A DNA stretch of 64,000 nt, from positions 5,364 to 69,363 of the forward strand of contig CAZUDO010000025.1 of assembly GCA_964618895.1 (NCBI GenBank), read 5' to 3'. This stretch comes from CAZUDO01 sp964618895. GTDB taxonomy: Bacteria; Desulfobacterota; Binatia; DP-6. A program made the translations under genes and the position numbers. The notes under the pieces were generated by a model. The model saw nothing but the letters and a program-made list of their open reading frames with translations. It was not told the origin of the DNA and made no database searches. This document shows positions 34,349 to 42,911 of this stretch, one piece after another (positions within the stretch are counted from its first letter, which is position 1; the number at the start of each line of letters is the position of its first letter).

Positions 34349-36309
34349 TCCCGGTCGTTGCCGCCAGCGGGCTCGCCTTCCTCGGCAGCCTCGTCGCCAC
34401 CCCGATCATGCGCCGGCTGGCCTTCCGCCTCGGGGCGACCGACATCCCCGACGCGCGCCGCGTCCACACCCGGCCGACCGCCCGCGCCGGCGGCGTGGCG
34501 GTGTTCGCGGCCGCCGCACTCGCCCTCGCCGTGTTCGGCGAGCTGCCCGCCCGCCTGACCCCCGGCGTGCTCGCCGGCGCCGTCCTCCTGCTCGGCGTCG
34601 GCCTGGTCGACGACATCCGCTCGCTGCGTCCCGAGCGCAAGCTCCTCCTGCAGATGCTGGCCGCCGGCCTGGCCGTGCTCGGCGGCCTGCGGTTCGCCTT
34701 CTTCGGGCCGACGCCACCGCTGCCGCTCGGCGTCCTCGACGCGGGCCTCACCTTCGCCTGGATCGTCCTGATCACCAACGCCTTCAACCTGAGCGACGGC
34801 CTCGACGGGCTGGCTTCGGGCATCGCCATCGCCGGCTGCCTGGCGATCGGCGCCAGCGCGCTGCGCGCCGGCGACCTGGTGGGCGCCGCGCCCGCCCTCG
34901 TCCTGGTCGGCGCCCTGCTCGGCTTCCTGGTCTACAACTTCCACCCGGCCAGCATCTTCCTCGGCGATGCCGGCAGCCTCGTGCTGGGCTACGCCCTGGC
35001 CACCCTGCCGCTGGTCGGCGCCGGCGGCGTGCCGCTCCCGCCCGCGGCCGCGTTCCTGGTGGTGGCGCTCCCGGCCACCGACACCGGCGTGGCCATCGCA
35101 CGCCGCTTCCTCTCCCGCAGCCTGCGCGCCTGGAGCGCCGGGCCCTTCCTGGCCGGCCTCCGCGACGGCCTGAAGCACACCGTGTCACCGGACCGGCGCC
35201 ACATCCACCACCGCCTGATCGACCTCGGCTTCTCGGTCCGCCGGGCCGTGCTGCTCCTCTACGTCGCCACCGGCACCAGCAGCGCACTCGCCTACCTGGT
35301 GGGCGGGACGACCGTGTGGCCGCTCGATCTCCTCGCCCTCGGCATGGCGATCACGGTGATGGTGGTCGTGCAGACGCTCGGCTTCGACGAGCTCCGCCCG
35401 GCGCGCTCCGGGCTGGTGCTCCCGGTCATCCGCCGGATCGCACACCGCGGCCGGCTGCTGATCGCCGTCGACCTGCTCCTCATCTCGGGCACCTACCTGG
35501 CCGCCATCGTCCTCACCCGCCGTGCCGACCTGCCGCCCGCAGACATGGTCGCCGCCGCCGGCGTGACGCTCGTCGTCCAGCTGGTCCTGTTCACCGTCCT
35601 CGGGGTCTACCGCACCACCTGGACGGTCACCGATGCGAGCGGCTTCGGGCTCCTCCTGCGCGCCTCGGCCACCGGCGCGGTGGCGAGCTACATCGCGCTC
35701 CGCGTCCTCGCGCTGCCGACCACCGGCATGACCGCGCTGGTGTACCACTTCCTTCTGCTGTCGGCGGTGACCATGGTGCGCTTCTCGTACGTCACGCTGG
35801 CGCACGCCGTGCGCGTCACGCCTGAGTCCGAGCGCGCGCTCATCTGCGGCACCGCCACCGAAGCGCGCCAGGCGCTGCGCCGGCTGCGCCGCCGCGGCGC
35901 CCGCACCCTCGAGCCGGTCGGCTTCATTGAGCTGCGCCCGCGGCTCCAGGGCCGCGAGCTGGCCCGGCTGCCGGTGCTCGGCACCGTCGACGGGCTGGCC
36001 GGCCACCTGCGCCAGGAGCAGATCAAACACCTGGTGATCGCCGAGCCCGCGCTGCGCGGGCCGGCGCTCGACTGGGTGCGCGCCGTCTGCCGCCAGCACG
36101 ACGTGCAGGTGCACCGCTATGTCGAGCGCCTGGTGCGCTACGACGGCCGCGTCGTCACCCCGACCGACATGGGCCGCGTCCGGCCCGCCGCCCCCCATCC
36201 GGCCGCCGGCGACGACGCCGTGCGTGCCCCGCGTCGCAGCGGCGAGGTCCGCACCGACGCCGCCCGCAACACCGAGCCCGGTACGCAAGGAGGCCCCCCA
36301 TGGAACTGA
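34345..36309 (+). CDS. WecA-type initiating transferase fused to CapD N-terminal domain
   Basis: A 654-aa membrane protein starting at GTG 34345, inside the previous stop. Residues about 1-330 are a polyprenyl-phosphate GlcNAc-1-P transferase: VGLVDDIRS, the catalytic ITNAFNLSDGLDGLASG, FLGDAGSLVLGYAL and PDRRHIHHRL. Residues about 370-650 add four membrane helices and a Rossmann-like domain (ALICGTATEARQALRRLRRR; PVGFIELRPRLQGRELARLP), as in the N-terminal part of CapD/FlaA1-type epimerases but without the catalytic SDR domain. Initiation of the lipid-linked unit is the likely job. The fusion may regulate it through the nucleotide-binding domain. Confidence 0.87.
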   Translation: MIPVVAASGLAFLGSLVATPIMRRLAFRLGATDIPDARRVHTRPTARAGGVAVFAAAALALAVFGELPARLTPGVLAGAVLLLGVGLVDDIRSLRPERKLLLQMLAAGLAVLGGLRFAFFGPTPPLPLGVLDAGLTFAWIVLITNAFNLSDGLDGLASGIAIAGCLAIGASALRAGDLVGAAPALVLVGALLGFLVYNFHPASIFLGDAGSLVLGYALATLPLVGAGGVPLPPAAAFLVVALPATDTGVAIARRFLSRSLRAWSAGPFLAGLRDGLKHTVSPDRRHIHHRLIDLGFSVRRAVLLLYVATGTSSALAYLVGGTTVWPLDLLALGMAITVMVVVQTLGFDELRPARSGLVLPVIRRIAHRGRLLIAVDLLLISGTYLAAIVLTRRADLPPADMVAAAGVTLVVQLVLFTVLGVYRTTWTVTDASGFGLLLRASATGAVASYIALRVLALPTTGMTALVYHFLLLSAVTMVRFSYVTLAHAVRVTPESERALICGTATEARQALRRLRRRGARTLEPVGFIELRPRLQGRELARLPVLGTVDGLAGHLRQEQIKHLVIAEPALRGPALDWVRAVCRQHDVQVHRYVERLVRYDGRVVTPTDMGRVRPAAPHPAAGDDAVRAPRRSGEVRTDAARNTEPGTQGGPPWN

Positions 36310-37079
36310 CCCTCGACGACGTGAAGCGCGGCGCCAAGCGCGAGGATTTCCGCGCCGGCGTGCAGATGCGGCTGCTCATGCCCCGCCTGTCAGTGCGCCT
36401 CACGCGCGTCACCCTCGCCTACACCCGCCTCACCCCGAACCAGATCACGATCGTGAGCCTGCTCTTCGGCGTCGCCGCCGCCGCGGGCTTTGCGGCCACC
36501 AACCCGTTCCTCGTCCTGGCCGGCCTGCTCGCCTTTCACGTCCACGTCCTCCTCGACTACGTCGACGGCGAGGTCGCCCGCTGCCGCGGCGAGACCAGCG
36601 TGCAGGGGGCCTACTTCGACCTCATGACCGACCGCCTCACCTTCCCGCTGCTGGTGTTCTGCGCGGGCGTGGGCGTGTTCCGCCAGCTGGGCGATCCGCT
36701 GGCGCTGATCGTCGGCTTCGTCGCGACCTTCGGTCTCCTGCTCGACAAGTTCGCCGTCGACTGCTGGTACCGCGCCAACACCGGCGCGACCGAGATCGAG
36801 GACCGCTACGGGGCGGCCCCCGACCGCCGCGGCTGGCGCGTGTGGCGGCGCCGCTTCTCCCTCCTGGCCGTGATGGCGCGCGGGCTGACGGCATTCCTCA
36901 CCTACACCGTCGTCTGTGCCTTCCTCGACAGCCACGCCGTCGGGGCCGTGTCGGTCTTCGGCACCACCCGGGGGCTCGTCCTGGCCGCATTCGCGATTCT
37001 CATGCCGGTCGGGGCCGTGGCCCGCTTCTTCTACGTCTACCACCGTGGCGGCATTCCCCGCCGCCAGCAGCTCCTCTAG
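36300..37079 (+). CDS. CDP-alcohol phosphatidyltransferase family protein
   Basis: A 259-aa membrane enzyme. The full CDP-alcohol phosphotransferase signature, DG-x2-AR-x8-G-x3-D-x3-D, is present in DYVDGEVARCRGETSVQG followed by AYFDLMTDR. Several membrane helices surround it. Members move a phospho-alcohol from a CDP-activated donor to an acceptor. The start has AAGGAGG 5 nt upstream and overlaps the WecA-type gene by 10 nt. Genes for a TarI-like cytidylyltransferase and a TarJ-like reductase follow at once, so a CDP-polyol donor is a natural guess; phosphatidyl transfer from CDP-diacylglycerol is the alternative. Confidence 0.87.
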   Translation: MELTLDDVKRGAKREDFRAGVQMRLLMPRLSVRLTRVTLAYTRLTPNQITIVSLLFGVAAAAGFAATNPFLVLAGLLAFHVHVLLDYVDGEVARCRGETSVQGAYFDLMTDRLTFPLLVFCAGVGVFRQLGDPLALIVGFVATFGLLLDKFAVDCWYRANTGATEIEDRYGAAPDRRGWRVWRRRFSLLAVMARGLTAFLTYTVVCAFLDSHAVGAVSVFGTTRGLVLAAFAILMPVGAVARFFYVYHRGGIPRRQQLL

Positions 37080-37110
37080 CTCTCGCAGGACGCTCCCGAG
37101 GACCCCTACC

Positions 37111-37863
37111 ATGGACATGCTCTCCACCCCCACCTCTCCCGACACCACCGCCTCCGGGCGGGTCTCGGCCGTCATCCTGGCCGGCGGCAGCGGCAGCCGC
37201 TTCACCGGCAGCTTCATCCCGAAGCAGTTCGTCCAGGTGCACGGCAAGCCGATCCTGGCCTACGTGCTCGAGACCTACCAGAACCTGTCGCTGATCGACG
37301 ACATCACGCTGGTGATCAACGCCCGCTACGAGAACCTGTACTACGACATCGTCGACACCTACCGCTTCTACAAGGTGCGGCGCCTCGTGGCCGGCGGGTC
37401 GAGCCGCCAGGGCTCGTCGGCGGCCGGGCTCGGCGCCATCGAGCCGTGCGAGATCGTCGTCATGCAGGACGGCGTGCGCCCGTTCACCAGCCCGCGCGTC
37501 ATCATGGAGGCGGTCGAGATGGCCCGCCGCGTGGGCGGCGCCAACGTCGTCATCCCGAGCCTCGACACCATCGTCGAGGTCCGCGACGGCGTGATCACCG
37601 CCATCCCCGACCGCACCAACCTCTACTGCGGCCAGGCGCCGCAGGCCTTCCGCCACGACCTCCTCCTGGAGGCCCATCGCCAGGCGGCCGAGAGCGGCGT
37701 GGACGGGGCCACCGACGACGCCCAGCTGGTGCTGGCCGCCGGCGGGACCGTCGGCGTCGTCGAGGGCTCCTACCAGAACTTCAAGATCACCACCTACGAG
37801 GACTACCTCTTCGCCAGCCGCCTGGTCGAGCACCAGCGCACCGCCAATGGAGACCGCTGGTAA
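37111..37863 (+). CDS. IspD/TarI-like cytidylyltransferase
   Basis: A 250-aa nucleotidyltransferase. The N-terminal loop is VSAVILAGGSGSRFTGSFIP followed by KQFVQVHGKPILAYVLE; VMQDGVRPFTSPRVI and the ATDDAQLVLAAGGTVGVVEG end block are typical of IspD/TarI. IspD makes CDP-methylerythritol, while TarI makes CDP-ribitol. The neighbouring TarJ-like reductase and the EPS setting favour CDP-ribitol or a similar CDP-polyol. The stop TAA overlaps the next ATG by one base. Confidence 0.85.
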   Translation: MDMLSTPTSPDTTASGRVSAVILAGGSGSRFTGSFIPKQFVQVHGKPILAYVLETYQNLSLIDDITLVINARYENLYYDIVDTYRFYKVRRLVAGGSSRQGSSAAGLGAIEPCEIVVMQDGVRPFTSPRVIMEAVEMARRVGGANVVIPSLDTIVEVRDGVITAIPDRTNLYCGQAPQAFRHDLLLEAHRQAAESGVDGATDDAQLVLAAGGTVGVVEGSYQNFKITTYEDYLFASRLVEHQRTANGDRW

Positions 37864-38975
37864 TGACCACCACCACGATCAGCTATCGTCTCACCCAGCC
37901 CTTCCACATCGAGGCGGTGGAGCAGGAACTCAAGCGCGTCCGTGCCGGCGACGCGCTCGTCCGTCCGCGCGTCACCGGCGTGTGCGCGTCGGACCTGAAG
38001 CTCTACGCCGGCACGCGCGACCGGGCCGCCCTGTCGCGCAAGCTGCCGCTCGCCCTCCTCCACGAGGGCATCGGCGAGGTGATCGAGCCCGGCACCGGCG
38101 CCGGCGCGCTCCGCCCCGGCACGCGCGTCGCCGTGGTGCCGAACATCCCGTGCTACATCGCGCATCCCGAGCGCTTCCCCACCAAGGACGACGCCTGCCC
38201 CGCCTGCCGCCCCGGCGGCGCGGGCGAGAACTACTGCCTGCACCACCTCTTTCTGTCGAGCAATACGGACGGCATGGCGCAGAGCGGCTTCTCGCACCCG
38301 GACTCCCTGATCGTGCCCGTGCCGCACGAGGTCCCGGACCGGATCGCGGCACTCGCCGAGCCGCTCACCACCATCCTGGCGGGCTGCGAGAAGGCCCCGA
38401 TCGTCCCCGGACGCCGCTACCTGATCCTCGGCAACGGCCCGATCGGCCTCCTGGCGGCCGTCTGCCTGACCGGCTTCTACGGCATCCCGCGCGACGCCAT
38501 CTGCATGACCGGGCACGACTGGGAGAACCGGCGCGAGTTCGCCGGCCTGGTCGGCCAGGTCCTCGACTCCGAGGATCGCGCCGGCTTCGACGCGCTCTGC
38601 GGCGAGATCGACGTGGCCTTCGAGTGCGTGGGCGGCGACGGCAACGCGGCCACGCTCGAGCAGGCGGTCAATTGCCTCAAGCCCGGCGGGACGGCCGTCC
38701 TGTTCGGGCCGTCCGAGAAGTCGGTGCTCTTCAACACCCGCGAGATGATCGGCAAGGGGCTCTCGTTCGTGGGCGCCAACCGCAGCTTCGTGCGCCACTT
38801 CCGCACCGTCCTCGACCGCATGCGCGACCCCGAGGTGCAGCGCCAGCTGTCGGTCGTGCTCGCCCCCGCCGAGTACGCCGTGCGCACCGCCGACGATCTC
38901 AACCGCGCGCTCTATCAGGCGTGGACGAAGCGCTACAGCGGCAAGACCGTCATCGCCTGGGCAGGACCGGAATGA
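37863..38975 (+). CDS. TarJ-like zinc-type alcohol dehydrogenase
   Basis: A 370-aa medium-chain dehydrogenase. The zinc site is in TGVCASDLKLYAG and LLHEGIGEVIEPG, the coenzyme-binding loop is YLILGNGPIGLLAAV, and VAFECVGGDGNAATLEQAVN resembles TarJ. TarJ reduces ribulose-5-phosphate to ribitol-5-phosphate with NADPH, the substrate for TarI. Together with the preceding gene this would give CDP-ribitol. A TGATG-type overlap with a 25-aa mini-frame follows. Confidence 0.83.
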   Translation: MTTTTISYRLTQPFHIEAVEQELKRVRAGDALVRPRVTGVCASDLKLYAGTRDRAALSRKLPLALLHEGIGEVIEPGTGAGALRPGTRVAVVPNIPCYIAHPERFPTKDDACPACRPGGAGENYCLHHLFLSSNTDGMAQSGFSHPDSLIVPVPHEVPDRIAALAEPLTTILAGCEKAPIVPGRRYLILGNGPIGLLAAVCLTGFYGIPRDAICMTGHDWENRREFAGLVGQVLDSEDRAGFDALCGEIDVAFECVGGDGNAATLEQAVNCLKPGGTAVLFGPSEKSVLFNTREMIGKGLSFVGANRSFVRHFRTVLDRMRDPEVQRQLSVVLAPAEYAVRTADDLNRALYQAWTKRYSGKTVIAWAGPE

Positions 38976-39085
38976 CCCGATTCGCCAACGGAGCCTGGAC
39001 AATGCGCTGTTGCCATACGCCCGCCGGCGCCGAGGCCGGACCGGAATGAAACATTTCGCCAACGGACTGGCGAAGCGCTGGGTGC
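38963..39085 (+). repeat. Duplicated start segment before the flippase gene
   Basis: GGACCGGAATGA plus CTTTCGCCAACGGA-like sequence occurs at 38964 and again at 39038, offset 74 nt. The first copy opens a 25-aa frame (38972-39049, starting MTRFANGAW) whose TGA overlaps the flippase ATG at 39046 (MKHFANGLAKRW). The mini-frame looks like a decayed duplicate of the flippase start and may affect its translation. Confidence 0.6.
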
Positions 39086-40374
39086 GGGTCTCGCGCGGCG
39101 ACTGGGCGGTCGCCAAGAACACCTGGCTCACGGTCGGCGCGCGCTACATCATCACCGCCCTGGCCGCCGGCTCGGCCGCCATCATCGCCACCCAGCTGGG
39201 CGCCAAGGGGGCCGGGACCTACGCCCAGGTGCGCGTCCTGCCGACGGTGATCGCGGCGCTCCTCGGCGGCGGGCTCACCATCGCCACGCCGTACTTCATC
39301 GGCACGAAGAAGTACGCCACCCAGGCCATCGTCGAGACGTCGATGGCCCTCGGCATGGTGCTGAGCGTCATCGGGCTGCTCGCCTGGTGGTTCGGCGGGC
39401 CCGTGCTCCACGCCCACGTCTACACGCAGCTCTCGCGCGAGGCGGCCCTCTGTGTCGGGCTCGCCATTCCGCTGCAGATATTCTGCAACTACCTGAATTC
39501 GATCCAGCAGGGCCTGCTGGACTTCAAGGGCGCGAATCTGGTCCTGATCGTGGAAGAGTTCGTCGCCTTCGCCCTGCTGACGCCGCTCCTGTTCGGGCTG
39601 TCGGTCGGCCCGACCACCATCGTCGTCTCGGCGGTGGTGAGCACCGGCGCCGCCGCCGCGCTGGCCGCGGCCCTGCTCCTGCGCCGGGGCCTGCGCCCCT
39701 TCCCGCGCTTCCACCGCACCGTCGCCGTCGACTCGATCCGCTTCGGCCTCCGCGGCCACATCGGCCGCATCTCCAACATGCTCACCTGGCGGCTCGACGT
39801 GATGCTGCTGTCGTTCCTGGCACCGGTCGAGGTGGTGGGCAACTACGCCGTAGCCTCCAAGGTGGCCGAACTGTTCCGGCCGGTGTCGGCGAGCCTCACC
39901 TTCGTGCTGCGCCCGATGATCGCCGCGCTCCCGGTCGAACAGGCCCGGCAGAAGGGCATCGATCTCTACCGGCGCTACTTCCTCGGCAACCTGGTGGCCG
40001 TCACCCTGATGGCGTTCGCCGGCGGGCCGCTCATCCTGCGCCTCTTCGGGCCCGAGTTCGCACCGGCGGTCCCGGCCTTCCAGATTCTGCTCTTCGGGCT
40101 GGCCGCGCTCGGCGCCAGCGGCGTGCTGAACGGCTTCAACGTCGGCATCGGCAAGCCCGAGTTCAACAGCTACACCGCCCTCGCCGGCATGATCGTCACC
40201 GTCGTCGGCGACTTCGCCCTGATCCCCACCTATCACCTCATGGGGGCGGCGGTGGTGTCGAGCGCCGCCTACACTGTCAAGGCCATCGCCCTCACCACCT
40301 TGTTCATGTCGCACTCGGGCGTGTCGTTTGCGCAGCTGGTCGGGCTGAAGGAGTCCCGGCCCGATGCGGCCTGA
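39046..40374 (+). CDS. Wzx-like polysaccharide flippase
   Basis: A 442-aa protein of the MVF/PST flippase superfamily with twelve or more hydrophobic helices. Recognisable blocks are LGAKGAGTYAQVRVLPTVIA near the N-terminus, FGLRGHIGRISNMLTWRLDV, SFLAPVEVVGNYAVASKVAE and ALGASGVLNGFNVGIGKPEF in the second half. It would move lipid-linked repeat units across the inner membrane for the Wzy-like polymerase. ATG at 39046 overlaps the stop of a 25-aa duplicate frame. The end carries a duplicated initiation segment for the next gene. Confidence 0.88.
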   Translation: MKHFANGLAKRWVRVSRGDWAVAKNTWLTVGARYIITALAAGSAAIIATQLGAKGAGTYAQVRVLPTVIAALLGGGLTIATPYFIGTKKYATQAIVETSMALGMVLSVIGLLAWWFGGPVLHAHVYTQLSREAALCVGLAIPLQIFCNYLNSIQQGLLDFKGANLVLIVEEFVAFALLTPLLFGLSVGPTTIVVSAVVSTGAAAALAAALLLRRGLRPFPRFHRTVAVDSIRFGLRGHIGRISNMLTWRLDVMLLSFLAPVEVVGNYAVASKVAELFRPVSASLTFVLRPMIAALPVEQARQKGIDLYRRYFLGNLVAVTLMAFAGGPLILRLFGPEFAPAVPAFQILLFGLAALGASGVLNGFNVGIGKPEFNSYTALAGMIVTVVGDFALIPTYHLMGAAVVSSAAYTVKAIALTTLFMSHSGVSFAQLVGLKESRPDAA

Positions 40375-40422
40375 CGTGTCGCCGATCCACCATTGTGCCC
40401 TGAAGGAGTCCCGTCCCGATGC
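40345..40422 (+). repeat. Duplicated initiation segment before the next gene
   Basis: A 23-nt sequence beginning CTGAAGGAGTCCCG and ending CCCGATGC occurs at 40345-40367 and 40400-40422 (period 55 nt, one mismatch). The second copy provides the Shine-Dalgarno AAGGAG and ATG of the gene at 40419. The first copy lies in the end of the flippase gene and opens a short frame. Confidence 0.65.
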
Positions 40423-42482
40423 TCTCTAACGCCTTTCCCGCCACCAGCCCCGAGCTGCTCGCGTGCCCGGTGTGCCGCGGCCCGCTCTCGGAGCGCGCGA
40501 ACCGCGTCCGCTGCCGCACCTGCGCACTCCACTACGTGCGCAAGGACGGCGTCTACCTCCTCGGCCCGCCGTTCGCGACCAATTCGGCGCCGCCCACCTT
40601 CGCCACCGAGCGCATGCGCCGCCTGCTGGAGGAGTCGGCCGCCGTCGGCTGGGACGAGGCCAAGGGACGGTTCACCAGCGAGGTGCTGTCGGGACGCCTG
40701 CGCGCACCCGAGCGCGGGCGCCTGGCCCGCCTGCGCGCCAAGTTCGCCGGCACGACCTGGGAAGACACGCTCCAGGACCTGGTCGACCCGACGCGCGCGG
40801 GCTGGAAGTTCCTGCTCGACCTCCATCCGGGAGCGCGCGTCCTCGTCCTCGGCCCCACCTGGGGCGCGGCACCGATCGGCCTCGCGCGGACCTGCGCGCA
40901 GGTGGTCGTCCTGGACGGCGCCCTCGAGCGGCTCCAGCTCTGCCAGCAGCAGGCGCACGGCGCCGGCCTCGAGAACCTGATCTTCGGGCGCGTCATGGAC
41001 CCCCTGCGCCTCCCGCTCGCCGACGGCAGCATCGACCTGGTGGTGGTCCCGGGCCTGGCCGAGTGGTTCCAGGCCGTTGCCGGCACGCGCGCCATCTCCC
41101 AGACCTGCGGCAGCGACCTGCTGCGTGAGCTGCGCCGCCTGCTGGCGCCCGACGGCCAGGTGTACCTGGCCACCGACCACCGCAACGGCATCGCCCGCCT
41201 GCTCGGCGAGCGCCGCCTGGCGGGGGCGCGCTTCTCGCCACGCACGCTGCGCCGCGCCGCCACCGCCGCCGGCTTCGGCGACACCGCCCACTACGCCCCG
41301 GTGCCCTTCCGCCACAAGTTCCACCAGATGGTCGACACCGCGCGCACCGACCGCCTGAACTTCTGCCTCGACCCGTACCGCACCCGCGGGCGTGCCGTGC
41401 GCCCCCTGGTGAAGGCCTGGGACGCACTCAACCGCGGCGGTCGCCTCGAGCGCCGTCTGTATGCCGCCCTCCCCGGCGTCAGCGCCGTCCTCTCCACCGG
41501 CCCGGCGCGGCCCTCCGTGGCCGAGCGCATCCTGCTCCACCTGGGCGGCAAGGGCCTGGTGGCACCGTCGGCGCGCACCATCTCCAAGTACTACGTGCGG
41601 CCGAAGGGCGTCGCGGTCCTCGCCGCCGGCGTCCCCAGCGACGGCGGCGTAGTCATCCGCCTGCCCCTCGACGACCGTGCCGAAGCGTCCTGCCGCGTGC
41701 ACCACGTGGCGCTCGAGACCATGACCGCCGATCGGCGCATCCCGGCCGACGTGCGCGCGCTCTTCCCCACCCCGGTCGCTCAGGGCACCTTCGAGGGGCA
41801 GCCCTTCTTCGCCGAGACCGGCGTCGGCGGCGAGCTCGGCCGGGTGTACTATTCGCGCTCGGCCCGGCGCTACGACCGCGCCATCCTGAGCGCCGCCGAG
41901 GTGCTGCGCCAGCTCCGCCGCGCCACCGAGCAGCCGGTCCTGATCGGCGAGGCCGAGTTCAACCGCCTGTGCGGCACCTGGATGACCGAGCTGCGCGAGT
42001 ACGTCGGCCTGCCGAGCCGCGCTGCCTTCGACCAGATGACGCGCTGGCTGCGGCAGACGCTCCTGGGCGCCACCCTGCCGCTCGGCTGGTACCACGGCGA
42101 CTACGACTTCGCGAACCTGCTCTACGGGCCCGGCGACCAGGTGACCGGCATCCTCGACTTCGAGATCTGGGACCCACGCGGCCTGCCGCTGATCGACCTG
42201 GTGCTGCTCCTCGCCCGCCGCCCGATCCGCAAGCAAGGCCTCGCCTTCGGGGAGCTCTTCCTGCGCATCATCCTGACCCACGACCTGCCGCCCATGGAGG
42301 CCGGGGTGCTGGCCACCGAAATGCGCACCACCGGCGTCGACGAGCACCGCTACCGCGCCATCGCACTGTGCTGCTGGCTGAATCACCTGCGCCTGCGGCG
42401 CGACAGCTGGCTGGTGCGCTCGCCGTCGTGGCTCGACGCCAACCTGCACTCGGTGGTCGAGAAGGTGCGCGGCATGTTGTAG
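40419..42482 (+). CDS. Zinc-ribbon, methyltransferase and APH-like kinase fusion
   Basis: A 687-aa three-part protein. Residues about 12-50 form a Trm112-like zinc ribbon (LLACPVCRGPLSERANRVRC). Residues about 120-330 form a class I methyltransferase (VLVLGPTWGAAPIGLARTC; LPLADGSIDLVVVPGLAEW; LRRLLAPDGQVYLATDH). Residues about 400-680 resemble an aminoglycoside-phosphotransferase/choline-kinase domain with the Brenner motif WYHGDYDFANLLY and the metal-binding ILDFEIWDP. Such a protein could methylate and phosphorylate a sugar or a lipid-linked glycan at the chain end, a known way to stop elongation. It is preceded by a duplicated start segment. The last gene of the first EPS transcript. Confidence 0.8.
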   Translation: MLSNAFPATSPELLACPVCRGPLSERANRVRCRTCALHYVRKDGVYLLGPPFATNSAPPTFATERMRRLLEESAAVGWDEAKGRFTSEVLSGRLRAPERGRLARLRAKFAGTTWEDTLQDLVDPTRAGWKFLLDLHPGARVLVLGPTWGAAPIGLARTCAQVVVLDGALERLQLCQQQAHGAGLENLIFGRVMDPLRLPLADGSIDLVVVPGLAEWFQAVAGTRAISQTCGSDLLRELRRLLAPDGQVYLATDHRNGIARLLGERRLAGARFSPRTLRRAATAAGFGDTAHYAPVPFRHKFHQMVDTARTDRLNFCLDPYRTRGRAVRPLVKAWDALNRGGRLERRLYAALPGVSAVLSTGPARPSVAERILLHLGGKGLVAPSARTISKYYVRPKGVAVLAAGVPSDGGVVIRLPLDDRAEASCRVHHVALETMTADRRIPADVRALFPTPVAQGTFEGQPFFAETGVGGELGRVYYSRSARRYDRAILSAAEVLRQLRRATEQPVLIGEAEFNRLCGTWMTELREYVGLPSRAAFDQMTRWLRQTLLGATLPLGWYHGDYDFANLLYGPGDQVTGILDFEIWDPRGLPLIDLVLLLARRPIRKQGLAFGELFLRIILTHDLPPMEAGVLATEMRTTGVDEHRYRAIALCCWLNHLRLRRDSWLVRSPSWLDANLHSVVEKVRGML

Positions 42483-42730
42483 GCCGGCGCACGGCGCTCC
42501 GCACTGCGGGCGCCGCGTGTCGTCCGGCGCTCATGACACATGGGCGCCGCCGGGAACGTCGGCACTTCCGTGCCATCGGCGACGCAGTCGTGTCCGCCGT
42601 GCCCGTCCTGCGGACGCCCGCAGGCGCCACGGCAGCCGCAGCGGCAGAGCCCGCCGCGCAGCATACGGCGATCCGTCCATCATAGCTTTCAGCAATGCCT
42701 TTCTAGTCCGCGACTGCTTGCCTGCCCCTC

Positions 42731-42754
42731 CGCAACACCCTGCGATCGTGCACG
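42731..42754 (+). promoter_or_regulatory. Putative upstream activator site, copy 2
   Basis: Matches copy 1 (28136-28159) at 21 of 24 positions; it starts CGCAACAC and ends TGCGATCGTGCACG. It ends 62 nt before the second sigma-54-type promoter. Confidence 0.55.
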
Positions 42755-42816
42755 ACACCCGCCCCACCCGCGTCGCCCGACTGGCCGCCACGCCACGGCT
42801 TTTCGCCACCGCCCGG

Positions 42817-42832
42817 TGGCATGCCTGCTGCA
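42817..42832 (+). promoter_or_regulatory. Sigma-54-type promoter, second EPS operon
   Basis: TGGCATGCCTGCTGCA has -24 GG and -12 GC at correct spacing and shares TGGCATG and CTGCA with the promoter at 28223. It lies 80 nt before the GTG at 42912. The remaining gap from 42483 shows only the upstream site and no gene. Confidence 0.62.
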
Positions 42833-42911
42833 ATGCGTCGACTCATTCGCCACCCACGCGTGTGCGCCGCGCCATGCCACATGCCGTGACCCCCAACCCG
42901 AGGAGCTTGCC

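Noticed and set aside
36300..37079. Housekeeping phosphatidylglycerophosphate synthase
   Set aside because: The signature fits the superfamily, but the position between WecA-type, TarI-like and TarJ-like genes argues for an EPS role. It remains possible.
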